Source: Pseudomonadota bacterium (GTDB lineage: Bacteria; Pseudomonadota; Gammaproteobacteria; Burkholderiales; Burkholderiaceae_E). Taken from it: DNA of 64,000 bases. Each line of letters starts with the position of its first letter. Within the stretch, counting starts at the first letter, position 1. Below are positions 8,795 through 18,455 of the stretch, one piece after another. The stretch spans positions 80,648 through 144,647 of the forward strand of contig JAEWFA010000024.1 in NCBI GenBank assembly GCA_023389055.1. The letters run 5' to 3'. A program made the translations under genes and the position numbers. The notes beneath the pieces were generated by a model. That model saw only the letters and a program-made list of their open reading frames with translations. It was not told the origin of the DNA and searched no databases.

Positions 8795-9570
8795 GAGGCT
8801 CCGTTCCGGGCGCGCTCTCTGGGTGGCGCGGAAACCTGCGGGAGATGGGCGTCGCAGGATGGTGCAGCTACAAGCTCGATCGGCTCCTCGCGAAGGCATC
8901 GCGAGGCCGGATGCGCCTGTGGGTCCTGTGCTTGTACCTGCAACCAGTTCCCTCGCGGCCCCTGCTCACGTCTCAACGACAGACGACTTTGCGATTCGGG
9001 ATCGTCACGGCTGCCGAGATTTCCGCAAGCGAGTTCAAACGACCGAAAGCTGCAATCGACTCCCGCTTCGAACGCGGCAGCGTCTGCGTCGTCGGGCGGA
9101 GTGATAAGGGCATCGCCGGCTACCTGTGGCTGCATTTCGGCCGCTTCCGGGAGCGGATGTTCGCCTGCGACTTTGAAGCACTCCCGGCAAATCGCACATG
9201 CTGGGACTACGACCTCGAAATCGCAGCGCAATACCGACTTGGACGGACATTTGCGCGCCTCTGGGACGAGGCGTTCCGCGTGCTTCGTGAACGCGGCATC
9301 GCGCACACGGCGAGTTGGATCCATTGCTCGAATCTCGCCTCTCGTCGCTCGCACGAACGGATGGGGGCGACACAGGCAGGCTGGCTGATCCTGCTCGACG
9401 TATTCGGGTTCAAGATGGCGCTTGCGTCGAGCCGTCCGTTCCTGCGCTTCGCCGGCCCTGGCAATCGTATCTACATCCCAGTGCAGGCGCCGCTCGGGGG
9501 CTCCCGCTCGAAAGTGCGGCTCGGCACCACCAGCGACACCGGTGCTGCCGCTGGGTCCGACTGCCGATGA
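8791..9570 (+). CDS. GNAT-like acyltransferase, function unassigned
   Basis: The 259-residue product has features of GNAT-fold acyltransferases: a stretch CVVGRSDKGIAGYLWLHFG, then a central acidic strand and a C-terminal SNLASRRSHERMGATQAGW segment that resembles the acetyl-CoA loop and the following helix. It starts with GTG at 8791 overlapping the TPR gene stop by 4 nt; an internal ATG at 8845 is possible. There are no membrane segments. In this locus it may acylate a sugar or amino-sugar precursor, but neither donor nor acceptor can be read from the sequence. Its stop (9568-9570) lies just before the glycosyltransferase start. Confidence 0.55.
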   Translation: MRGSVPGALSGWRGNLREMGVAGWCSYKLDRLLAKASRGRMRLWVLCLYLQPVPSRPLLTSQRQTTLRFGIVTAAEISASEFKRPKAAIDSRFERGSVCVVGRSDKGIAGYLWLHFGRFRERMFACDFEALPANRTCWDYDLEIAAQYRLGRTFARLWDEAFRVLRERGIAHTASWIHCSNLASRRSHERMGATQAGWLILLDVFGFKMALASSRPFLRFAGPGNRIYIPVQAPLGGSRSKVRLGTTSDTGAAAGSDCR

Positions 9571-9583
9571 AATTTCGCAGCCT

Positions 9584-10873
9584 GTGCGCACCGTCCTGCT
9601 GATTGCGTTCCACTTTCCTCCGCTCCAGGGCAGCAGCGGATTGCAGCGGACACTTCGTTTCGCGCAGTACCTGCCCGAGTTCGGATGGAAGCCGATCGTC
9701 CTGACGGTTGGTGCACCGATGATCGGACGCGCCTCGCCCGGTACGGCAAGAGACTCACCGGAATGCGAAGTGGTGCGCGCTCCTTGCCTCGACGTGGCAC
9801 GTCACGTGGCCGTCCGAGGACACTATCCACGTTTTCTCGCGCTGCCCGATCGATGGGCGAGCTGGCAGTTTGCAGCCGTGCCGATCGGAAAGCGCCTCGT
9901 GCGCGAACGTCGGGTCGACGCAGTATGGAGCACATATCCGATTGCGACGGCACACCTTATCGGGGCGAAGATCGCACGCAGCACCAGAGTGCCGTGGATC
10001 GCCGACTTTCGCGACCCCATGGCGCAGGACGGCTATCCGCCCGAGCCGCGTCAGAAGCGTTCTTTTGAGCGCGTCGAGACAATTGTCGCCAGGCATGCGG
10101 CGCGACTCGTCTTCGTGACGCCGTCGACTCAGAGGCTCTACCGCGAGCGCTTCCCCGAGAAGCGGCCTGAGCACTTTCTCCTGCTCGAAAATGGATACGA
10201 CGACGGTGCTTTCGAGCGCGTCGTCGACACGGCCCTCCCTCGAAATCCGACGCCGCTGCTGCTGCACAGCGGCATCGTCTACCCGCAGGAGCGAGATCCG
10301 GAGGCGCTGTTCACCGCGCTCGGGCGACTCGCCCGAACGGGATCGATCCGGACGGGCGACTTCCTGTTGCGCTTTCGTGCGCCGGTGCACTCGGAACTCC
10401 TGCGAACGCTCGCAGAGCAGCATGGCGTCACTTCTCTCGTCGACATCTGCCCGCGCATTCCGTACGAGGACGCCTTGCGCGAAATGGTTCAGGCCGACGC
10501 GCTCGTCCTGATGCAGGGCACGAACTGCAACGAGCAGATACCGGCGAAACTGTACGAGTACCTGCGGGCGCAGAAGCCGATCCTGCCTTTGAGCGATCCG
10601 GTAGGCGACACCGGAGCAACGCTCGCCGCGATGGGCTATCCGCTCGTGACAAAGCTCGAATCGGTAGAGCAGATCATGACGAACCTACCGCTCTTTCTCG
10701 ACGCACTGCGCAACGACCGTCTGCCGGTTGCATCATCGGACGAAGTCGCCCGCTACTCGCGTCGCACTCTCACAGGACGCTTTGCCGACATCCTCGTAAG
10801 CACGCTCGAGCATTCAACGCAGCACGAATGCTCGTCGCGGTCGGGTGGCCCATGCGGTCAGGTCACTCCGTAG
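9584..10873 (+). CDS. glycosyltransferase, GT4-type (GT-B fold)
   Basis: The 429-residue protein opens with VRTVLLIAFHFPPLQGSSG, the usual N-terminus of GT-B glycosyltransferases. It continues with WIADFRDPMAQDGYPPEP near 140, a central VDICPRIPYEDALREMVQADALVLMQG block, and the donor-binding-like IPAKLYEYLRAQKPILPLSD near 322. I place the start at GTG 9584. The ATG at 9567 that overlaps the previous stop reads into another frame and ends after 11 codons. It probably adds one sugar of the exopolysaccharide repeat unit on the cytoplasmic side. Its 3' end overlaps the convergent propeller gene by 11 nt. Confidence 0.8.
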   Translation: MRTVLLIAFHFPPLQGSSGLQRTLRFAQYLPEFGWKPIVLTVGAPMIGRASPGTARDSPECEVVRAPCLDVARHVAVRGHYPRFLALPDRWASWQFAAVPIGKRLVRERRVDAVWSTYPIATAHLIGAKIARSTRVPWIADFRDPMAQDGYPPEPRQKRSFERVETIVARHAARLVFVTPSTQRLYRERFPEKRPEHFLLLENGYDDGAFERVVDTALPRNPTPLLLHSGIVYPQERDPEALFTALGRLARTGSIRTGDFLLRFRAPVHSELLRTLAEQHGVTSLVDICPRIPYEDALREMVQADALVLMQGTNCNEQIPAKLYEYLRAQKPILPLSDPVGDTGATLAAMGYPLVTKLESVEQIMTNLPLFLDALRNDRLPVASSDEVARYSRRTLTGRFADILVSTLEHSTQHECSSRSGGPCGQVTP

Positions 10874-12131
10874 CAAGGAACCAGATTCCCGATCGATACG
10901 CGGGATAGAACGCGTAGCCCCCGAGAGCGGGTAGCCACTGCCAGCGCGTCTGCACCCCAGTGACTGCATCCGGTACCCCCGCCCCACCCGTCGTTTCCAC
11001 GATACTCACCTCAAACGTCTCGGGGTCGATCGCATGAACCTTGCCGCCGTCTCTCGTTTTCAACAGAAAGCGACGGCTGGGCACGTCGTACCACGCGAAG
11101 TTGTAGTGCGGCTTCACGATCTCGTCGGCATCCTCCCCGCTGAAGCGAATCTCGCGAAGCTCATTGGCGCGAATATCGTACAAGAAGCCACCGTCGGGTC
11201 GGTGATAGGCGTCGCCGAAGAATACGACGGTCTTTCGATCGATATCGACCGCACATCCTCTCGCAAAAACCGCAGAGGAGTTGTTCGGCCACCTCGACAA
11301 CAATTCGTACTCGCCGGTGCTGGGGTCGAACCGCCGGAGTTCTCTCGGAGCGGCAACATAAACCTGATCAGTGGACGGATCGAGGCAGATCGCCCGTGCA
11401 GTAACGCTCTTCCGCGACCCCGGAACGACGTCGGGCCACGTGCCCGCCGGTTGCCAATCGTCGTTCCTCAATGAAAAGGCGTCGGTCTTCCAATTGGCCA
11501 GACCGCCGCTACCCCACAAGGAACCGGCAGCGAACTTGAACACGGCGTTGCGGCTGGGAAGAAACTGCAGTGAGTAATAGGTATGCGTGGATGCCGGGCG
11601 ACCGTCCAGGTAATAGTCGTGCACGTCGTCGCGGGTCATCGACTTGACGATATATTCCGGGGCAGTCGGCTGGCGCAGGATCCTCCACCGTGGCTCGTCT
11701 TCGGACAGGTTGATTTCGCAGACCTCGTTGCCCGCGTAGTCCGCATGTCCACCGTTTGCCGCCGTGTACAAGCGATTCGTGTAACGGTCCGCGGCCATGC
11801 CGTTCCATGCGCCGATTCGCGTTCCCGGATTCCCGGGAACGCGAATTTCCAAAGGCGCCTCGGCGAGAGACGTTCCTGGAATGTTATGCCAGTGGAACGG
11901 CTCGATGGAACGGCGCCAGACCGGCCACTCGGAGCGCTTTGCCGCATGTTTCGGCGTCGCTTTTAGTGCGTTGCCGTCGTACGGTTCGACGATCCCGTTC
12001 GGCGCTTGCGCGTCGGCCGCGACCGAAGACGAGTGCCCGACTGCAAACGCCGCGACGCAGGATGCAACACAGCGTACGAATACCCAGCCGAGTAGTCTCC
12101 GTGATGAAAGCTGCAATCGGCCGCGAGCCAT
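10863..12131 (-). CDS. secreted kelch-like beta-propeller protein
   Basis: The 422-residue protein has a signal peptide (hydrophobic core about 12-34 ending near VAADA) followed by repeating strands of the kelch or propeller type: GAWNGMAADRYTNRLYTA, KTVVFFGDAYHRPDGGFL and SRRFLLKTRDGGKVHAID. It shares the segment GGHADYAGNEV and a PASTHTY motif with the much larger lipoprotein encoded next to it, so the two are paralogous in this domain. No catalytic residues are recognisable. The ATG at 12131 is preceded by GAGGTG at 7 nt; a GTG at 12140 is the alternative. It may bind or modify the exported polysaccharide. Confidence 0.65.
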   Translation of the reverse strand: MARGRLQLSSRRLLGWVFVRCVASCVAAFAVGHSSSVAADAQAPNGIVEPYDGNALKATPKHAAKRSEWPVWRRSIEPFHWHNIPGTSLAEAPLEIRVPGNPGTRIGAWNGMAADRYTNRLYTAANGGHADYAGNEVCEINLSEDEPRWRILRQPTAPEYIVKSMTRDDVHDYYLDGRPASTHTYYSLQFLPSRNAVFKFAAGSLWGSGGLANWKTDAFSLRNDDWQPAGTWPDVVPGSRKSVTARAICLDPSTDQVYVAAPRELRRFDPSTGEYELLSRWPNNSSAVFARGCAVDIDRKTVVFFGDAYHRPDGGFLYDIRANELREIRFSGEDADEIVKPHYNFAWYDVPSRRFLLKTRDGGKVHAIDPETFEVSIVETTGGAGVPDAVTGVQTRWQWLPALGGYAFYPAYRSGIWFLATE

Positions 12132-12153
12132 GATCGACACCTCGTTCCTTGAA

Positions 12154-15100
12154 TCACCGATAGCGGATACTCAACTTGGGCCGAAAATGCGGATCGGTGT
12201 TGTATTCGCTGGTATAGAAGCGCTTCAGCGCCGAGACGTAACCGCTCACCGGCACGAGTCGCCAGCCAAAATTGCCTGCTCCGTTGCTCATACGCTGTAC
12301 GCCGTCGGTGAGGTCGAACTCGAGCCATTGCCCACTAGCGAAAGCGACCGATCCGGTTGCATCGGCGGCGGCGTCATAATCCGAACCCACCCCATTCGCG
12401 CCAGCTGCGGCCCAGGCGCCGGAAACACCGGTCTGCGTCCAGTTCGCCGTTGTCTCCTGCCAGGGCTTCAGTACGCGATGCAGTGCATACGTCATGTCGT
12501 ATGCACTGTACTTGTACAGCGACAAAGTGGCCGACTCGATAGTCGCTCCATTCGGTACCGGTCCGCCCTCCGACTGGAAGATCGCGAACCGGATGAGGCT
12601 GGTGTATTGAGTCCTCTGGTCCTGGAGTCGATCACTTGCGCCGAATGCCAGCGATGGGTGCCAGGAAGACAAGTACGTTTCGGATGCGAGCGCGTAGTTG
12701 TTCAAACCCTTCTGCAAGACAACCTCGGCGCTCGTACCGCCGCCCCCATCGCCGGTCGCACGTACTGTTACGGTGATGGTCGCCGAAGTCGTCTCGGCAC
12801 CAAGGTCGTCGGTAGCGACCGCCGCAAGAACATGCGTGCCCACAGGTGGGTTGGTCCAGTCGATGGAATACGGCGACCCGTTCGACGTTCCCAGGCTGAC
12901 TCCGTTCGCGAAGAACTCCACCTCTGCGACGTACCCATCCGCATCGGAAGCCGACGCGCTCAACAATATCGGAGCGCCGGCCAGGTACTCGGCTCCGGAA
13001 TGGGGCGCAACGAGGGCAACGTCCGGCCGAAAATTCGAAGGCGTTCCACCACCGCCACCGCCGTCGCCACCGCCTTCATCGCCACCGTCCGACCCTTGCC
13101 ACCCGACTGGCTTGTAGACCCAGACGTTGCCCGCTACCGAATCCTGCAACGCAATGAACGCATCGAGATCACGCGCGTACTTCCACTTGCCCAGCACCCC
13201 GGTTCCAACCGCACCGTTGGGTACGGGTCCTTGGGGCATGGCCGCCTTTCGGATTGTCCAACCGACGGCGGACAACGATGCGGGCGGCTGGAGCATCCAG
13301 ACGGTTCCGCCGCCGCACCACAGCGCATACTTCCCGCGCTTCAAATCGAAGTCGAGCCCACATTTGCGCATTTCGAATCCGCTGGAAGTCAGCAACGCTG
13401 CGAATTCGCCGGTAGGGTCGTCGGGGACCAGTCGGACGTCGTCGTTCTTCGGCCCGGCCCTGTTCAAATCCCAAAATACGAAGGGCGTCGTATTTGTTGC
13501 GACGCGAACGAAGGACTTGCCGACCGGATCGTATCCACACGCGGTTTGAGATCCCGGACCGCCCCAGTAGCGCCCGACGATCTCCCAAGTATCGAGTGAC
13601 CGATTCGCAAGGTCCTGAATGCGGTAACGATAGAGAGTCGATGTCTTTACGTACATGTAGACGACATCCTTTCCGTCCTCTTCTGCATACGCTGTGCAGC
13701 CGTCGGTAAAGACATTCGTCTTTGGTTTCGATGCATTGAGCCAGTTCTCGCGATTGACCCACATGTTCCCGCCCACGATCTCCATGTGGGGACCCGTGCG
13801 CTGGACGTGGGAACCCGTGGTGCCGCCGACGCGATCGGGATGCGCGAGATTCGGATCGAAGAGATAGGGGCCCGTAATGCGTTTTGCAGTCCCTGCATCG
13901 TTTGCGCGGAGATAGTGCCCACCGTTTGAGTCGGCCGCTCCCCCGAGAACGAGCATTCGGTCGAGAATCGGCAGGAAGATGTTGTTGTCGTACGTATGCG
14001 CAGACGCAGGTGCGTTGTCCGCGCCATCGATCGCATTCCAGTTGCCGAGGTTGTCCTGCACCGATTCGCTCGGCAACGAGGCCCGCTCCCAGAGCTGCGT
14101 CGAGCCGCGCCACAGATACACCTCGTTTCCACGATAGTTGGCGTGTCCACCCCCATAGATCAGCAGGTTTCCGCGGTTGCTGTCCCAGGCGAACGAACTC
14201 CACGCACCGATGATCAGGGAAGGCGACGGAAGCGTTTTTGCCATCATGGGACGAAGCTCGCCCGGTACCCAGACACTCGAATACTCATTCCGATTGACCT
14301 GCTTCCAGCTGCCCTCCGGCATTGCCGCAACGATGGCCGAAAGCGACGTGGCGGATTCGCTCTTGCCGACGATCGCGGACGATGCTTCGCTCAAAGACTT
14401 GGGTACGAAAGGCGCGGCCAACGACGCCGGCTCCGACGCCTCGATGATTTGGAGTGTGACCTCGGAAGCGGTGCGCAAGCCCGAGGCGTCGCTGACTTCG
14501 ACCGAAAAGGCGTAGCTTCCGGTAAAGGCCGGACGGCCGGTCAATGCGCCGCTCGAATCCAGGACGAGTCCAGGGGGCAGCGATGCGGCATCGACCAGAC
14601 GGTACGTGTACGGAGGAACGCCGTTTCGCGGACGAAGTTGCTCCTCATACTGCTGATCGACCTGGGCAATGGGGAGCTGATCCGGATCCAGTGCCATTTC
14701 GGGCCGTTCCTGCCCGAGATAGAAAGCACGTACCGCGTCGAGCAGCATCGGCTTTCCGTCGACCTGTTCGAAGGTGATCGCGCTGGCGCCCCTGTCCAAC
14801 TTGTACACGCCAAGCGAGTTCCATTGCCCGCCCAAGATACTCTGATCGATCGGAAACGCGTGCACCCCTTCTGCGTGCTCGATCCGCACGCGCGCGGCGC
14901 TCCCGTCCCCACCAGTCTGGGGCCACCATGCAAAGAGTTCGTAGAACCCCGGCTCCATGGTGCCCAGATCGAAGCGGGCGCTGGCAGCGTCACCCGCGAG
15001 AGCACGAAGGCCGGTCGAACTCTTGGCCAGATAACCCGCAAAAGCGTGGAAAGTCCCCTTCCGCTCGACTGACGCAGCATCGTTGTGAAGGATCTGGTTA

Positions 15101-15246
15101 GTCGATTTCTCCAGCGCCGCAGACGATCCGTTATCACTGCTCGAACCGCCACAGGCGGCGAGTACAGCAGCGAATGCCGACGCCGCAGCCAGCCGAAGAA
15201 GACGTATCCCGGTACTCGTCGACCCGCTTCCCAGTCCGCCGCTCAT
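12154..15246 (-). CDS. large lipoprotein with Ig-like, kelch-like and DNRLRE-type domains
   Basis: This 1,030-residue protein has a lipoprotein signal with lipobox LAAC (Cys32). In order it shows a golvesin-like carbohydrate-binding-type domain (about 50-175), a putative Ig domain (about 180-275), a kelch-like propeller (about 335-700, with GGGHANYRGNEV), a glycine-rich linker, an Ig-like domain starting near DVALVAPHSGAEY (about 745-830), and a C-terminal DNRLRE-type domain (about 840-1030, SYLSSWHP-like start and WQETTANWT). It probably sits on the outer membrane surface and holds polysaccharide. The ATG at 15246 has GGGAGG 7 nt upstream. It lies 22 nt before the smaller propeller gene and is likely co-transcribed with it. 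Confidence 0.7.
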   Translation of the reverse strand: MSGGLGSGSTSTGIRLLRLAAASAFAAVLAACGGSSSDNGSSAALEKSTNQILHNDAASVERKGTFHAFAGYLAKSSTGLRALAGDAASARFDLGTMEPGFYELFAWWPQTGGDGSAARVRIEHAEGVHAFPIDQSILGGQWNSLGVYKLDRGASAITFEQVDGKPMLLDAVRAFYLGQERPEMALDPDQLPIAQVDQQYEEQLRPRNGVPPYTYRLVDAASLPPGLVLDSSGALTGRPAFTGSYAFSVEVSDASGLRTASEVTLQIIEASEPASLAAPFVPKSLSEASSAIVGKSESATSLSAIVAAMPEGSWKQVNRNEYSSVWVPGELRPMMAKTLPSPSLIIGAWSSFAWDSNRGNLLIYGGGHANYRGNEVYLWRGSTQLWERASLPSESVQDNLGNWNAIDGADNAPASAHTYDNNIFLPILDRMLVLGGAADSNGGHYLRANDAGTAKRITGPYLFDPNLAHPDRVGGTTGSHVQRTGPHMEIVGGNMWVNRENWLNASKPKTNVFTDGCTAYAEEDGKDVVYMYVKTSTLYRYRIQDLANRSLDTWEIVGRYWGGPGSQTACGYDPVGKSFVRVATNTTPFVFWDLNRAGPKNDDVRLVPDDPTGEFAALLTSSGFEMRKCGLDFDLKRGKYALWCGGGTVWMLQPPASLSAVGWTIRKAAMPQGPVPNGAVGTGVLGKWKYARDLDAFIALQDSVAGNVWVYKPVGWQGSDGGDEGGGDGGGGGGTPSNFRPDVALVAPHSGAEYLAGAPILLSASASDADGYVAEVEFFANGVSLGTSNGSPYSIDWTNPPVGTHVLAAVATDDLGAETTSATITVTVRATGDGGGGTSAEVVLQKGLNNYALASETYLSSWHPSLAFGASDRLQDQRTQYTSLIRFAIFQSEGGPVPNGATIESATLSLYKYSAYDMTYALHRVLKPWQETTANWTQTGVSGAWAAAGANGVGSDYDAAADATGSVAFASGQWLEFDLTDGVQRMSNGAGNFGWRLVPVSGYVSALKRFYTSEYNTDPHFRPKLSIRYR

Positions 15247-15464
15247 AGCCAACCTCCCCTCGCTTTTTCTTTCGCGCCTTCCCAATGACCCGCGATCGAT
15301 TGTTTGCCTCGGCACCTTGGAGATCGTAGCGGCGACACGCGCGCAATCCAAGCATCGGCATCACGGGACGCCGCATTCAGCGCCGGCACCGTCGCAACCC
15401 TCCGTTGGGAGAGATCGCCCCAACTCCGGCATTGCGCTCCCAGATGCGACCTGGTTGACTACCA

Positions 15465-16613
15465 TCACTGGGATCCACCGTAAGCGGCCTTTACTTCCTC
15501 AGCACTGGGGGGAGGCTTTCCCGTACCAGGGTCAGGGATGATTCGGGTCGAGATGATCAGTTCGTCGTACCAGGTCGTCATCGGCGGATACCTGTCCGTG
15601 ATTTTTCGACCGGTCTGGAAGGTCATCAACCAGATCTTGCCGAAGTCCGTGACGCGTCCTGATCCAGAGGCCGCCGTGAGGTTGTACGGCCCCCAGTCGA
15701 TGACGAGCTGAGACGGTTCGCCCTCATGCGCCGCCCACAACCTGACGCGACTATCGTGCCATTCACGATCCTTGTATGGTCCCGTCTTGATTTCGATCTG
15801 CCAGGTGATCCACTCCCCAGCCTTGATCGGCCAGCAGTTCCCTGTGGGGGGAAGCATGCGGCTTTCGCCATTGGGACTGCCATATTTCGGATGTCGGCCC
15901 CGCTTGTAGCAGTACGGAGCTGGCATCGCATTATTGGGCAAGTAGTAATGGCGCCCGATGTGTTTTCCAAACGAGGTAGTCGAATCGGCTTCAAAGCCGT
16001 CATACGGCCCGTGGCTCGGAGAACTGGAGCAGGCGTTGTACATCACCGGATAACCAAGAGCTCCCGCAATCAACGCGATCTCGTTCGGACTGCAGGATTC
16101 TCCGCAACCGCCGCCACTCTTGCGCGTAAGCGTGCCCTGTCCCGGCGCTCCGCAACTCGGCAGATCCCCTTCGGCGATGATCGTGATTTTGTGGGCAGGG
16201 CTGACCAGGTAGTCTTCGCTGATCCGCTGGCGGAACTGGACGAAGAAATTGCTGTTCTCGCCGAAACGCACCGTGCGATCCTTGGAGAAATTCGTGAACC
16301 AGTTCCCGGACGGCTGCGAACTCGAGTACGGGGGCACGTCCAAGCGGATGCTTCCCGCACCGCTGGCCTTGATCTGATAGTCGATGGTCGGACGCGGCGG
16401 ATATCCCTGCTCGACATTGTTCGACTTGCCGGACGAAACCCCCATCCAATCTCCCCAGCGTCCGGCTACCGCAGAATCATCGTCGAAACCCTGGCACAGA
16501 ACCACTCCCTCGCCTTTGCATCGGGCAGCGAAATCGGCGTCCGTACCACTCGCCTGCTGCGCCGAAAGCAACGGACTCACCCCGAGCAGGATCGCGATGA
16601 TCGTGTGTTTCAT
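15465..16613 (-). CDS. secreted polysaccharide-lyase-like protein
   Basis: The 382-residue product has a short signal peptide (MKHTIIAILLGVSPLLSA) and then a Cys-rich beta-sandwich-like protein: CKGEGVVLCQGFDD at the mature N-terminus, a long stretch GNWFTNFSKDRTVRFGE, and the paired motif EWITWQIEIKTGPY seen in ConA-like polysaccharide lyases and glucanases. I infer a lyase or binding role on an acidic polysaccharide, but the exact family is not certain. The ATG at 16613 gives the cleanest signal peptide; an ATG at 16637 is a longer alternative. The gene lies between the big lipoprotein and an asparagine-synthetase-like gene. Confidence 0.55.
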   Translation of the reverse strand: MKHTIIAILLGVSPLLSAQQASGTDADFAARCKGEGVVLCQGFDDDSAVAGRWGDWMGVSSGKSNNVEQGYPPRPTIDYQIKASGAGSIRLDVPPYSSSQPSGNWFTNFSKDRTVRFGENSNFFVQFRQRISEDYLVSPAHKITIIAEGDLPSCGAPGQGTLTRKSGGGCGESCSPNEIALIAGALGYPVMYNACSSSPSHGPYDGFEADSTTSFGKHIGRHYYLPNNAMPAPYCYKRGRHPKYGSPNGESRMLPPTGNCWPIKAGEWITWQIEIKTGPYKDREWHDSRVRLWAAHEGEPSQLVIDWGPYNLTAASGSGRVTDFGKIWLMTFQTGRKITDRYPPMTTWYDELIISTRIIPDPGTGKPPPSAEEVKAAYGGSQ

Positions 16614-16680
16614 TACGACTTTTTCGCTGTCGAGCATTACTTTGCGCCCCATGCATGTCGTAGGTCGGAACACCTACTGA

Positions 16681-18378
16681 TCAACTCATCCCGAGCTCGA
16701 GCAGGTGGAAGATATTGACCGCTCTTATTATCTGGTAATCGGAAACGACCCGCGAGGCCAAAGGTTTTTGGATTTCACTCTGGAATCTCCCGATGTCGAT
16801 CACGCTGTCGACCATCGGCTCGACCTTGGCAGCGAGAGCAGCGATATGCTTCATGTTCGCCTCGATCATCCTTCGTCGGTCGACCACTGGCGGAGGATGG
16901 CTGCTCGCTCGACCGAGCAGTCTGTTCACGACTCGCGCGCCGAGACCCTTTCTCGCCGCGGGGGATTGAAAGAGTTTCGGGAAACGATGTCTGGCAAACG
17001 CAAGATAGAAGCTCTGTTTCGTCTGATCCTCAGGAGGAAGATTCGACCAGAAGTCGAGCATTCCGGGATCGTAGAAGAACAATCCCGGACGCATCTGGCG
17101 AGAAATCAGATTGGGCTGCGCAGCAGTCCACCGGCGCTGGCGACCGTATAGATCGAGATGCAGTGCTCGCTGATGTGGAAACACGAAGGATGCATCCGCC
17201 AGTTGGGCTTCCAGTTTTCCTTCCAACAGGCCACGAAGCTTCGCGCGGGCCAGAGGGCGAAGGAGGTCGGATTCTATCCACTCACCATCGACGTTTCGTT
17301 CTATCACCGACTGCAACCCGTCACTCAGCGTTCCTTCGTCGATTTTCTTCCCGCTTAATGCATCTCCAAGATAGCCGATGATCAGGATGTTCCCATTTCG
17401 CGCCAGGAACTCCAGCCATGACTCGGACCACCCGGGCCACTGTATCATTCCGCTGTTTCCGAGATACCGGATCGATTCTTTCCATTGCCGCCAATCGGCG
17501 GAAGGGATATCGAAGAGCAGAGGCTTACGACCGACTTTTTCTGCAACGAGTCGCGCCCCCGCCACCTCTTGGCTTTCCGGGTCGCCGAAGGTGCATAGCG
17601 GGGGTACGAACCCCCTGTCGTAAAGGTATGCCAGCGAATACCGCGAATCATAGCCGGCGGACAACGACAGGACGAGTCGATCGGCTTGCGGGCAAAAAGT
17701 CGTGTCGGTTATGCGCGAAAACAATGCATCGAGATGCTCGAATTTCTGCCGGAGAGGCTGGGCGGCGTAGCGGTCGCCGTAGCTGACGGGACGACGAAAG
17801 ACGATCTTCGCGTCGTCATTGTTGAATTCGATGACGCTCCCCGGCGGACACAGCTTTATCTCGTCGAATAGAGTCTCGTCTCCAGGTATGAAGCCCAAAA
17901 CCAGTTCGATCGACAGAGAATCGATGTTTGTCGTCAATTTCCCGCGAAGTTGGGTCGCCAGGGATCCGAAGTCGCACGACAAGGCATATCCGCCGTCAAG
18001 CTTTGCCCAATACATCCACAGGGTGCCCAACGGGTCGCATGCCACTTGAAGAGAGTTTGCGATAGAACTCGTCGAAAGGCCGATCCATCTACCGGGAATC
18101 TGTTGCTCATACAACTCGGACCAGCTTGCTATCGATTTCGACCTGAGCACCGGGCTTTGCTCGATGTCTGAGAATAGCCAGAAACTCTTCTCATGGACCT
18201 TCCAGTGCCACACCGAGAACCCGCCGCCGGCGTTCGCGACGGCGTAGACCGCTGCGGTAGAAATGCCGCCGAGTCGCTCTATACTTCCATGGACCGCCTC
18301 CGCCGATCGACGTGCGATCTCGTCCGCGACGGCAGTTGCGGAAAAGCCCGGAGCAAAACCGATTGCGGCGGCGAGCAT
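16681..18378 (-). CDS. asparagine-synthetase-like protein with altered PP-loop
   Basis: The 565-residue protein has the asparagine synthetase two-part layout: an N-terminal region with LGFIPGDETLFDEIKLCPPGS near 161-181 that matches the end of the glutaminase domain, and a pyrophosphatase domain with SLSAGYDSR at 238-246 in place of SGGxDS. The N-terminus (MLAAAIGFAP) has no Cys2, so glutamine hydrolysis is unlikely. The altered loop may still bind ATP. Similar orphan homologues are common in surface-polysaccharide loci, where they may amidate sugars or amino acids. It lies 77 nt downstream of the methyltransferase-kinase fusion gene. Confidence 0.7.
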   Translation of the reverse strand: MLAAAIGFAPGFSATAVADEIARRSAEAVHGSIERLGGISTAAVYAVANAGGGFSVWHWKVHEKSFWLFSDIEQSPVLRSKSIASWSELYEQQIPGRWIGLSTSSIANSLQVACDPLGTLWMYWAKLDGGYALSCDFGSLATQLRGKLTTNIDSLSIELVLGFIPGDETLFDEIKLCPPGSVIEFNNDDAKIVFRRPVSYGDRYAAQPLRQKFEHLDALFSRITDTTFCPQADRLVLSLSAGYDSRYSLAYLYDRGFVPPLCTFGDPESQEVAGARLVAEKVGRKPLLFDIPSADWRQWKESIRYLGNSGMIQWPGWSESWLEFLARNGNILIIGYLGDALSGKKIDEGTLSDGLQSVIERNVDGEWIESDLLRPLARAKLRGLLEGKLEAQLADASFVFPHQRALHLDLYGRQRRWTAAQPNLISRQMRPGLFFYDPGMLDFWSNLPPEDQTKQSFYLAFARHRFPKLFQSPAARKGLGARVVNRLLGRASSHPPPVVDRRRMIEANMKHIAALAAKVEPMVDSVIDIGRFQSEIQKPLASRVVSDYQIIRAVNIFHLLELGMS

Positions 18379-18455
18379 ACCGCCCTCCTTTGTGAAAAGA
18401 AGCCCGACTCATTCGCACGACGCCCCTCCTGCCGGCGAAACCTGCAGGAAGGCCG

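Noticed and set aside
9567..9602. ATGA overlap as start of the glycosyltransferase gene
   Set aside because: That frame ends after 11 codons; the conserved N-terminus is in another frame beginning at GTG 9584.
16660..16677. A small palindrome GTAGGT-N6-ACCTAC between the lyase-like gene and the asparagine-synthetase-like gene
   Set aside because: The stem is only 6 bp with no T run, too weak to call a terminator or operator.
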